Source: an uncultured Alphaproteobacteria bacterium (GTDB lineage Bacteria; Pseudomonadota; Alphaproteobacteria; HIMB59; GCA-002718135). Taken from it: DNA of 64,000 bases. Positions within the stretch are counted from its first letter, which is position 1; each line of letters starts with the position of its first letter. Below the pieces are notes generated by a model. The model was not told the origin of the DNA, searched no databases, and saw nothing but the letters and a program-made list of their open reading frames with translations. The position numbers were made by a program, and so were the translations under genes. Below, piece after piece: positions 56,498 through 64,000 of the stretch. The stretch is taken from assembly GCA_902577425.1 (NCBI GenBank), contig CACGZD010000005.1:28935-92934 (forward strand), given 5' to 3'.

Positions 56498-57251
56498 TTA
56501 ATTCTCTTTTAAATTTTTTTACAATATCTATTCTGTCTGAATTAAGAATATTACTAGTAGGTGGATTAGTATGCTCCATAGATATTTGACCATTTTTTTC
56601 GGAAATGTAAATAGGAATACCAACATAATTTTTAGAAACTAAAAACATTTCAGGTAAAATATATTCTTTTTTTATTTCAAAAAAATTTGAGTAGTTAGTT
56701 TTTGCTTCAAAAAAAGTTTTAATTTTTTTTTCTTTAAGATCAACAATATAAATTTTAAAATTTTCTTGTATTGGAAGCTCATAAATATTTTTAAAAAAAA
56801 TATAATTTTTGTCGGCATTAAAATTAGTAACTGATGCCAATGATGTAACTACTGATCCTTTTACTGGAGTCATTTTGTAAGGATAATCAGACTGATATGA
56901 AGAAAATCCCCCCTTATTTATATTTACACGTAAATTTGATCTGTAGTGATATCCATGAGGAACCAGAGAAGTAAATTCATTGAGTACAATTAATTTATTC
57001 GATTTAAATTTTTTTAAATTTTCGTGACGACCTATAAAAAAAATATCATTATTATTTACATCTGAACTATTAACATGAAAAAAAAAATTGTTCTTTTTAG
57101 ACTTATCAAAAATTTCAATTTTCCATTCTAAATCTTGAATTTTTAATTTATATAAAATTGTTTCTTCTAAAAAAGTTCCATCATTTTTAAAAATAGGTAT
57201 TTCTAATTTTGAGGAAAAAAGATTATTCTGAATTCCGAAAAAAAAATTCAT
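56481..57251 (-). CDS. Unknown protein of polysaccharide region (256 aa)
   Basis: This gene is not recognised. The 256-residue protein is rich in Phe, Lys and Asn and predicted mainly beta. It includes TSLVPHGYHYRSNLRVNINKGGFSSY and PPTSNILNSDRIDIVKKFKREL at the end. No signal peptide or membrane helix is evident. It overlaps the next gene by 17 bases and lies 61 bases after the mannosyltransferase gene. Very low GC and poly-A tracts match the surrounding locus. Several stretches echo its downstream partner (beta-rich, aromatic), so they may be diverged paralogues, but this is uncertain. Confidence 0.7.
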   Translation of the reverse strand: MNFFFGIQNNLFSSKLEIPIFKNDGTFLEETILYKLKIQDLEWKIEIFDKSKKNNFFFHVNSSDVNNNDIFFIGRHENLKKFKSNKLIVLNEFTSLVPHGYHYRSNLRVNINKGGFSSYQSDYPYKMTPVKGSVVTSLASVTNFNADKNYIFFKNIYELPIQENFKIYIVDLKEKKIKTFFEAKTNYSNFFEIKKEYILPEMFLVSKNYVGIPIYISEKNGQISMEHTNPPTSNILNSDRIDIVKKFKRELNEIIN

Positions 57252-57312
57252 GTATTTTTTTTATTGTAAATGAATATACTCATTTTAAATATATATACTA
57301 AATCGGTTATAA

Positions 57313-59022
57313 TCAACATTTAAATAATACTAAATTTTTTGATCTTTTATTAATATCATTATAACTTATTTTTGAAATCCAAAGAGGATATTCTTTATAT
57401 ATGACTTTGCAATTTTGATTTTGATTTATTTTATTAACTATTTGATTTTCTACAGTTAATAAATAATCTATATTGTTAATATAAATATCATTTACATTAT
57501 TAATTAATTTAAGATTAAGTCTTATTTTATTTTTTTGCAATTCATTATTATCAATCTTTAAATCATAATAGATATTATTATCATAATTTATATTATCTTG
57601 TTCAATCTTTATACAAGTGCCTGAAGAACAAAGTCCAGAATATATAATTTCATTATTATTTTTATAAAGAAGAAAATTTTTAAAATTAAAATAATAATTT
57701 TGTGTTATATTTTCGATATTAAATGGATTAATTGAGTTTCCTTTATCAATATTATCTTTGGTATTTAATATTAAAATATTTTTAATATCTTCATTATAAT
57801 AAATTTTTTTAAGTACCTGTAATTCAGGTCTAAGACTAAAAAAAGTAAAATAAATAATGCCAAATAAATTAAATATAAAAAAAACTGTAAAAATTTTTTT
57901 TGAGAATTTTAGATTTTTTAACAAATACTTAGAATTATCAAAAGTGTAAGCTATAAAGTAAGGGCTTAAAGCTAAAACAGGAAATATATATCTTAGTTCT
58001 TTATAAGCAATAAAAGAATGAATAATAAAATAAGGAAATGTTGCCCAAACAATAATATCCTTGGGATTTTTAATCCAAAAAAATAATATACTAATAATTA
58101 TTAAAATACTTAAAGGAGGGAAAAATTCTAAAAGAATTAGTTCAAAATAATGATATATAGGAGAAATAGCCCATATCCCATTGCTATAAAAATCATTTTG
58201 GGAACCAAATTTTAAAAAATTTAAAGCAGTTAAATTTTCAAATAAAAAATTAATTAAATTGAAATTAGGATTTAAAAAAAGAGAAGGATTATAAAAACCC
58301 CAAATATTAATTAATTGTTCAATTAAAAAAACTAAAAATAACCCTAAAGATAATAAAAAAAGTAAATTTATTTTTCTTAATAATTCTTGATTATTAAAAA
58401 TTAAGTACCATAAGCATACAAAAAAAATTGAAACTCCAATATTATATCTAAATACAAATGATAAACCTAGTATTATGCCTATTGAAAAAAATATTTTTAT
58501 ATTATTACTTCTAAGGTTAGATATAATTAATGCTAGAGCTATTAAAAAAAATGATGAGGAAAAATTTTCTGCAGAAGTTCTTGTATGAAATAAAAAATTA
58601 AACCAAAAAAAATAAATAAGAAAAAAATAAAATTTTTTAGCTATAGAATTATGAAATAATAAATTAGTTTTATTATAAAAAAAATGAATAGAATAAAAAC
58701 CAATAATTGAAGAAAATAATCTAAATGTGAAAGTGTAAGTAAAGGGATCATTAATAGAAAAAAAATCTAATATTTGAGCTAAGATATAATATACTGAGGG
58801 CTGAAACCATGATCTAAATTTTATACCTGAAACTATATAATTTTCTTGATTAAAATTTAGAAAGCAAGGATTTGAAGAGAATCCTAACTTAAAATTGACA
58901 TATTCTAAAATGCAAGATTGTTCATCTGCATGATACCAACCAGTGACAAAATACGCTGCTAAAAGATGAAGTATTAATGATATGATAATTAAATTTTTAT
59001 TTGATATATTATTTATCCTCAT
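57313..59022 (-). CDS. GT22-like (ALG9/PIG-B type) membrane glycosyltransferase
   Basis: This 569-residue polytopic protein has about eleven hydrophobic segments and then a C-terminal soluble part (from about 400). The loop after the first helix contains YHADEQSCILEYVNFKLGF, with the acidic residues of GT-C enzymes. AYKELRYIFPVLALSP matches the HKE-x-RF signature of family GT22, mannosyltransferases known from GPI-anchor and N-glycan synthesis, with Tyr replacing His. It would use a lipid-linked sugar at the membrane to build a surface glycan. Family-level call only; donor and acceptor are unknown. Confidence 0.78.
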   Translation of the reverse strand: MRINNISNKNLIIISLILHLLAAYFVTGWYHADEQSCILEYVNFKLGFSSNPCFLNFNQENYIVSGIKFRSWFQPSVYYILAQILDFFSINDPFTYTFTFRLFSSIIGFYSIHFFYNKTNLLFHNSIAKKFYFFLIYFFWFNFLFHTRTSAENFSSSFFLIALALIISNLRSNNIKIFFSIGIILGLSFVFRYNIGVSIFFVCLWYLIFNNQELLRKINLLFLLSLGLFLVFLIEQLINIWGFYNPSLFLNPNFNLINFLFENLTALNFLKFGSQNDFYSNGIWAISPIYHYFELILLEFFPPLSILIIISILFFWIKNPKDIIVWATFPYFIIHSFIAYKELRYIFPVLALSPYFIAYTFDNSKYLLKNLKFSKKIFTVFFIFNLFGIIYFTFFSLRPELQVLKKIYYNEDIKNILILNTKDNIDKGNSINPFNIENITQNYYFNFKNFLLYKNNNEIIYSGLCSSGTCIKIEQDNINYDNNIYYDLKIDNNELQKNKIRLNLKLINNVNDIYINNIDYLLTVENQIVNKINQNQNCKVIYKEYPLWISKISYNDINKRSKNLVLFKC

Positions 59023-59113
59023 AATTTTTATATGTTTAAAATATAATTAGAAATACAATATATGTATGATCATTATAGTAGATTTGTCTCAATTGAAAAT
59101 ATAATAAAAAAAA

Positions 59114-60055
59114 TTAAATTTCAGCTAATGCTAATAAGTGTTGATAAGCGCTTTCAGATAAAGCTACCAAATCATATCCTCCCTCCAAAAAAGAAATAAT
59201 TCTTCCTTGGGAATGATTTTCTGCTATTTGCACTATTCCCTTAGTGATATGATAAAAATCTTTTGAGTTTAAATTTATATTAGCAAGGGGGTCTCTTTTG
59301 TGAGCATCAAAACCAGCAGAAATTAAAATTACTTCAGGTTTAAATTTATCTAATTTTGCTAAAATTTTATTATTAAATATACTAATAAATTCTTTTCCAT
59401 TAATACCTGATTTTATTGGAGCATTAAAAATATTGCCAACTCCAATTTCTTCTTCTAACCCAGTACCTGGGAACAAAGGTGATTGATGAATTGAGCCATA
59501 TGAAACAGTTTTGTCATTGTAAAATATTTCTTGAGATCCATTGCCATGATGAACATCAAAATCTACAATAGCAACTTTATTAATTTTATATTTTTGTTGC
59601 AAATATCTTGCAGTTACAGCTACATTATTAATAAAACAGAAGCCATTAGCTCTTATTGTTTCTGCATGATGCCCTGGCGGTCTTATTAAGCAAAAAGTTC
59701 TTTTATTGTTATCTTTCATAATTGTATCGGCACTAGCAATGCCAGCTCCACAAGATCTTAAAATCGCATTTTTACTATCAGGACATAAATAAGTATCAGC
59801 ATAGGGTTCTTTTTCTATTCCTTGAAGGCCAGATTTTGGAATTAATAAAAATATTTCTTCAATATATTTTTTTGGATGTACCAAATTAATTATTTCTAAT
59901 TTTGCTAATGGAGATTTTTTTATAGAAATTTTAATTTTTTTAATTTTATTAATCATTTGTAAAATTACTTCTAATCTATGCTTTCTTTCAGGATGATTAT
60001 CACCATTATTTTGCAATAGACAATCAGGATGGAAGTATACAATTATTTCTTTCAT
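59114..60055 (-). CDS. Histone deacetylase-family amidohydrolase
   Basis: Bacterial members deacetylate acetylpolyamines or acetylated proteins using Zn2+. The protein is 313 residues. Conserved elements are DNHPERKHRLEVI, IRPPGHHAE (catalytic His pair), NGFCFINNVAVTA, VDFDVHHGNGSQEIF (zinc Asp and His), SIHQSPLFPGTG, SAGFDAHKRDPL (second zinc Asp), and FLEGGYDL. All metal and catalytic residues are present. It lies within the polysaccharide region but could be an unrelated core gene. Substrate is unknown. Confidence 0.92.
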   Translation of the reverse strand: MKEIIVYFHPDCLLQNNGDNHPERKHRLEVILQMINKIKKIKISIKKSPLAKLEIINLVHPKKYIEEIFLLIPKSGLQGIEKEPYADTYLCPDSKNAILRSCGAGIASADTIMKDNNKRTFCLIRPPGHHAETIRANGFCFINNVAVTARYLQQKYKINKVAIVDFDVHHGNGSQEIFYNDKTVSYGSIHQSPLFPGTGLEEEIGVGNIFNAPIKSGINGKEFISIFNNKILAKLDKFKPEVILISAGFDAHKRDPLANINLNSKDFYHITKGIVQIAENHSQGRIISFLEGGYDLVALSESAYQHLLALAEI

Positions 60056-60092
60056 AAATTTTATTTAATAAGTATTAATAAATATAATAAAA

Positions 60093-61256
60093 TTATAAAT
60101 ATTTATCTATTTTGCTAATTATAGATTCTTTTAATTTTATATATGCATCAATATCTTTATTATAAAAAATTTTTTTAGTAAAATTTAACCTTTCATTAGA
60201 AAAATCATCACTTTTCATATATTTAATGATTGATAATTTTAAATCTTCAAATGTATTACAAATATAACCTGGTCGTAAATCTTTTTCTATATCAGATTTA
60301 TCCCAATTAAAATTCTTTTTAGGTTCTATAAAAATCATTTTTTTATTTAAATATATAGCTGTACTTAGAATACCAGAAGTTTCTCCTATAACAATATCGC
60401 TTGCCAATAATACTTTATCACTGCCATCTTCAATTTTATCAAAATGTTTTTTAGTTGGGAAAATACTCGTATTTTTTTTTGTTTTTATTTTTTGTATAAA
60501 AATATTTTTTGTGAAATTAGCCATATAATAATGAAATTTAATAATTAGATTCATTTTATTTTCCTCTAAAAAATTAGCAAGTTCTTCAAGTTTTTCAAAT
60601 TGACCATTAAAAGCATCTGGAAAAATCTTATCATTTTCAAAAGCATTCCAAGTTGGTGCATAAAGTACTGTTGTCCAATTTTCATTTAAATTATAGTTTT
60701 GTAACAATGCTTTTTTATCATTATTGTTAAGAGATTGATTATTTATAAATGGGGATAATTTTAAATCTCCTATTACTTCTAGTTGGTTTTCAGCAAACTT
60801 AAATCTATTATAGCATTTTTTAATTCTATTTTTGATATATGGACTTGGCAAAAAAATAAAATCATATTTTAGATTAATAGGATTTAAAAAATGCATTTTA
60901 TATGACAACGCATGTAAAACTGTTGCTTTAGGGCATCTTGTGTCTATGTTATAAAGATTCGTATTAGTATCTGTTAAGTAAAAGATAGGCTTAAATTCTT
61001 TATTTAATTTATTTATATTACTTTGCATTTTATTTTTGAGTGCAATTTTTTTGCCAAAGAAAAAATTTAAAAATTTATATTTAATTCCACCTTTAATAGA
61101 GATTAATTTTATTCTATTTTTATTAATACCTAGAGATAACAATTCATTATAAAGAGACATATTAGTAACTATCCAAATAATATTAATTTTAGATATTAGT
61201 AACTTGTCTAAATTTAGTAACATATTAGCAGAAAGAGCGAAAAAAATGATATTCAT
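60093..61256 (-). CDS. TagF/CDP-glycerol glycerophosphotransferase-like protein
   Basis: This 387-residue GT-B-like protein has TTVLYAPTWNAFENDKIFP (about 196-214), IIKFHYYMANF, and VLLASDIVIGETSGILSTAIYLNKK followed by MIFIEPKKN. These match the C-terminal catalytic region of CDP-glycerol:poly(glycerophosphate) transferases and related phosphosugar transferases, where the Asp and Ser of DIVIGETSG bind the donor. It probably adds a phosphoglycerol or similar group to a surface polymer. It is divergent from asnB across 151 AT-rich bases. A pyrophosphate-linked sugar transferase is the alternative. Confidence 0.78.
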   Translation of the reverse strand: MNIIFFALSANMLLNLDKLLISKINIIWIVTNMSLYNELLSLGINKNRIKLISIKGGIKYKFLNFFFGKKIALKNKMQSNINKLNKEFKPIFYLTDTNTNLYNIDTRCPKATVLHALSYKMHFLNPINLKYDFIFLPSPYIKNRIKKCYNRFKFAENQLEVIGDLKLSPFINNQSLNNNDKKALLQNYNLNENWTTVLYAPTWNAFENDKIFPDAFNGQFEKLEELANFLEENKMNLIIKFHYYMANFTKNIFIQKIKTKKNTSIFPTKKHFDKIEDGSDKVLLASDIVIGETSGILSTAIYLNKKMIFIEPKKNFNWDKSDIEKDLRPGYICNTFEDLKLSIIKYMKSDDFSNERLNFTKKIFYNKDIDAYIKLKESIISKIDKYL

Positions 61257-61407
61257 ATTTTGTTCAAATGTTAATGCTTTATTAACATTTAAAATTTTAT
61301 AATTGACTAATTATAGTGATAATTTTATGGTAAGTACAATAATTTAAGTAGTAAAATATATTTTACTTCTTTTATCAAATTTTAAATCTATAATATATAA
61401 TATTTAC

Positions 61408-63327
61408 GTGTGTAGTATCCTGGGAATTTTAGATTTTGATAAGATTTTTAATGATAAAGAAATTGAAATAAAAAAAATAAATAAATTATTAAAACATAGA
61501 GGTCCTGATGATGAAGGATATTACAATGATGATTATGTATCTTTAGCTTTTAATAGATTATCTATCCAAGATCTTAATAAAGGAAATCAACCTATTAAAA
61601 AAGATCATGTAATTTCTATATTTAATGGAGAAATTTATAATTTTATTGAATTAAAAAAAGAGCTTGAAGATTATGGTTTCAGTTTCAATACTAATTCTGA
61701 TAGTGAAATAATACCTGCAGCATATTTAAAATGGGGAATAAATTGCATATCTAAATTTAATGGAATGTTTTCAATATGTATATATGATTTAAATAAAAAA
61801 AAAATTTTTTTAATAAGAGATAGGGTTGGTATAAAACCATTATTTTATTCATCATACAATAAAAAATTAGTTTTTAGTTCAGAAATAAAAGCAATAATTA
61901 ATTTTTCAAAATTTAAAAAATCTGTAAATTTTAATGCAATTGCTTCTTATTTATATTTTAGATATCCTCTAGGTAAAAACAATAACTTTTTTGAAAATAT
62001 AAAAAAAGTACAACCAGGAACTTATGTTGAAATTGATATTTTGAAAAAAAAATTTTCTGAAAATCGTTATTGGAAAATTCCTAAAATAGAACATCATAAA
62101 AATACAAGTTTAAATGATTATTTAGAAGAATTAGATTTTAAAATGACTAAATCTATAAAAAAACATCTTATAAGTGATGTTCCCGTTGGAATTTTATTAT
62201 CTGGAGGTTTAGACTCAGCATTAATATCATCTCTTGCATCGAAATTTAATTCACAAAAAATAAAAACTTTTTCGGTAAGTTTTAAAGATAAAAAATATGA
62301 TGAAAGTCATAAAGCAAATATGATGTCTAAATATATAGACTCAGATCATTCATATGTTGAAGTTGAGAAAAATGAATTTTTTGACAACCTTGAAAATATT
62401 ATAAAAATTAAAACATCTCCTTTATCTATTCCACATGAATACCCAATTTATAAATTAAGTAAAAAAATTAGAGAAACTACTAAAGTAGTATTGAGTGGTG
62501 AAGGTGCAGATGAATTTTTTGGAGGTTATGCAAGATTACAAAATTCAGCTTTTGATTTTAATAAAGCAAGAACATTAGGAATTTTTAATAATGCAAAATT
62601 ATTAAAGAAATTATTTTCAGTAGATCAAAATTTTGATTTTCTTAAAAATGATTTTATAGATTATTTTTTTTATAAATATAATTGGTTTCCTTTTAAAGAA
62701 GTGACAGAGTTAATAAATAGAGATATTTACAATAAAATTGATATTCAAGATGTAAAAAAACCGTGGCTAGAAATTATAGAGAATTATAAATCATGTAATA
62801 ATTATGATCAAAGCTTGCTACTTTTTCAATCAAATCATCTTCAATGTTTACTTGATAGATTAGATGCAATGACAATGGCTAATTCAGTGGAAGCAAGGGT
62901 TCCTTTTTTAGATCACGAATTAATAGAATTTATAAATACTGTTCCTTTTAAATATAAAATAAAGTGGAAATCTAAATTAAACATCATTAAATCAATTTTT
63001 AATGATAATTTTAGTTTTTCTGAGAGATATGACACTAATAAATTTTTGCTTAGAAAAATTAGTGAAAAATATTTACCTTCTAAAATATCTAAAGATAAAA
63101 AACTTGGTTTTCCGGTGCCAATGAACGATTGGATGAAAGATGAGAGATCAAAAGAAATACTATTAGACAGCAGAACTTTAAATAGAAATTTTTTTAACAA
63201 GAATATGATTGAGAAATTATTTAATATAAAAAGTAATAATATGGATCCATACGATTTTTCAGGTAAAAAAATATGGATGTTAATTAATATAGAGCTATGG
63301 ATGAGAAATTTTATTGATGTAAAGTAG
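61408..63327 (+). CDS. asnB: Glutamine-hydrolysing asparagine synthetase
   Basis: AsnB-type enzymes transfer glutamine nitrogen to aspartate or to a carboxylated sugar. It is 639 residues from a GTG start (GTG-TGT), needed so that Cys2 becomes the N-terminal nucleophile after Met removal. The glutaminase domain has CSILGI, KHRGPDDEGYY and FNGEIYN. The synthetase domain has the PP-loop LLSGGLDSALISSLAS (about 268-283) and VLSGEGADEFFGGYARL. In polysaccharide loci, homologues often amidate sugar acids, so the substrate may not be aspartate. Confidence 0.92.
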   Translation: MCSILGILDFDKIFNDKEIEIKKINKLLKHRGPDDEGYYNDDYVSLAFNRLSIQDLNKGNQPIKKDHVISIFNGEIYNFIELKKELEDYGFSFNTNSDSEIIPAAYLKWGINCISKFNGMFSICIYDLNKKKIFLIRDRVGIKPLFYSSYNKKLVFSSEIKAIINFSKFKKSVNFNAIASYLYFRYPLGKNNNFFENIKKVQPGTYVEIDILKKKFSENRYWKIPKIEHHKNTSLNDYLEELDFKMTKSIKKHLISDVPVGILLSGGLDSALISSLASKFNSQKIKTFSVSFKDKKYDESHKANMMSKYIDSDHSYVEVEKNEFFDNLENIIKIKTSPLSIPHEYPIYKLSKKIRETTKVVLSGEGADEFFGGYARLQNSAFDFNKARTLGIFNNAKLLKKLFSVDQNFDFLKNDFIDYFFYKYNWFPFKEVTELINRDIYNKIDIQDVKKPWLEIIENYKSCNNYDQSLLLFQSNHLQCLLDRLDAMTMANSVEARVPFLDHELIEFINTVPFKYKIKWKSKLNIIKSIFNDNFSFSERYDTNKFLLRKISEKYLPSKISKDKKLGFPVPMNDWMKDERSKEILLDSRTLNRNFFNKNMIEKLFNIKSNNMDPYDFSGKKIWMLINIELWMRNFIDVK

Positions 63328-63338
63328 ATTAATAATTT

Positions 63339-64000
63339 TTAATATTTAAATTCTTTATTTTTAATAATATATTTCATATTATTATAATCTTCTACATTAT
63401 CAATTTCTTTCCAAAAAAAATTTTTGCAATCATAATATTTAATATTATAGTATAATAATCTTTCTTATTATTTTTAAAATATACTAAATTTTTTTTAATT
63501 ATTTTTACTCCATACTTAGATATTTTTGAAATACCAATAAAATTCCCTTGCCCATTTTTAACAGAAATATGACTGCCTATTTCTATTAAATTTGATTGAT
63601 TAATTCTTACCCTCATAGTTCCATCTAGAACTTTACTTGTATCAATAACTGTTAAAAAATCAGTTTTATAATCAATAATATTTTTTAGAATTTTTTCATC
63701 AAAAACTAAATCAGCAAAAAAAAAATAAGTTTCATATTTCAAATAATCTTTTGCAAACAAAAGTGTCTGTAAATTGTTTGTATTTTTATAGTTGTTAAAA
63801 AAAATTAATTTTACATTCTTATTAGATAGTTTAGTCTCTAATAATTCTCTTTTATAACCAGTTATAATAATAATTTCAGAAAAATTATTTTTTTCAAGAA
63901 TTTTAATTAGTCTTTCTATAATAGATAAATTATTTTTATTAAAAGTTAATAAACTTTTTGGTTTATTAAAAAAATTTGAAATTCTTTTATTTGAACCTGC
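63339..64000 (-). pseudogene. LicC-like nucleotidyltransferase, frameshifted in T8 run and cut by window edge
   Basis: From the right edge the minus strand reads AGSNKRISNFFNKPKSLL, the nucleotide-binding start of sugar or phosphocholine nucleotidyltransferases. It continues through IIIITGYKRELLE and TYFFFADLVFDE (metal Asp region). The track ORF ends at 63392 shortly after an 8-T run (63413-63420). Adding one T gives an uninterrupted continuation WKEIDNVEDYNNMKYIIKNKEFKY ending at TAA 63339-63341. WKEID..EDY is the family's usual C-terminal motif. So the gene is either truly frameshifted or switchable, or the base count is an assembly error. The 5' end lies outside the window. It probably makes a CDP- or NDP-activated donor for the nearby TagF-like transferase. 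Confidence 0.78.

Noticed and set aside
62913-63200. 95-aa minus ORF in asnB
   Set aside because: It is antisense to the conserved C-terminal domain of the asparagine synthetase.

Overview
The window is a contiguous, gene-dense stretch of a low-GC (roughly 30%) bacterial chromosome. The circularly permuted, two-piece tmRNA gene, Mre/Rod and HflKC gene orders, and several transport and sulfur-oxidation genes typical of marine plankton point to a streamlined marine alphaproteobacterium. An AEGEAN-169/HIMB59-like or other SAR11-neighbouring lineage is possible, but no 16S or marker tree is available here, so finer placement is inference.

Layout. 1-3.8 kb: end of a DapA-family aldolase gene (cut by the window edge), uppP, sbcB and an LHPP-like HAD phosphatase. 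3.8-18.9 kb: a carbohydrate-uptake and catabolism region. It has two PfkB kinases, a TIM-barrel isomerase, a CUT1-type ABC transporter (binding protein plus two permeases, no ATPase gene), an FGGY kinase, an M42 peptidase/SgcQ-like pair, a RbsD/FucU mutarotase, a double-domain aldehyde dehydrogenase, deoC and gpsA. The pieces fit import, ring-form conversion, phosphorylation, DeoC cleavage and aldehyde oxidation of a (deoxy)sugar. 19-32 kb: a LivK-like binding protein, a MATE exporter, flavocytochrome c sulfide dehydrogenase (fccAB), and a sox cluster (soxS-Y-Z-C-D-B) directly behind livGFHM. soxA and soxX are absent from the window. 32-49.4 kb: housekeeping genes, nearly all on the minus strand with overlapping ends: mreBCD-mrdA-rodA, leuA, ilvC/H/I, miaA, a Deg protease, hflKC, mrp, thyA-folA.

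49.4-53.3 kb: ssrA followed by a small genomic island. The last bases of the tmRNA coding piece (ACAGAACGCCCC) recur exactly at 53130. Between the copies lie an orphan methyltransferase and a three-gene restriction-modification operon (HNH protein, PD-(D/E)XK-like protein, C5 cytosine methyltransferase). There is no integrase. The T-rich tract that should follow the tmRNA 3' hairpin now sits after the distal copy. This is the strongest unusual structure in the window.

53.3-64 kb: bactofilin, an RDD protein and two small unknowns, then a very AT-rich surface-polysaccharide region. That region has two unknown overlapping genes, a GT22-like mannosyltransferase, an HDAC-family deacetylase, a TagF-like transferase, an asparagine synthetase, and a LicC-like nucleotidyltransferase that is frameshifted in a T8 run and cut by the right edge. 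The ssrA island and the polysaccharide locus together look like a hypervariable region.
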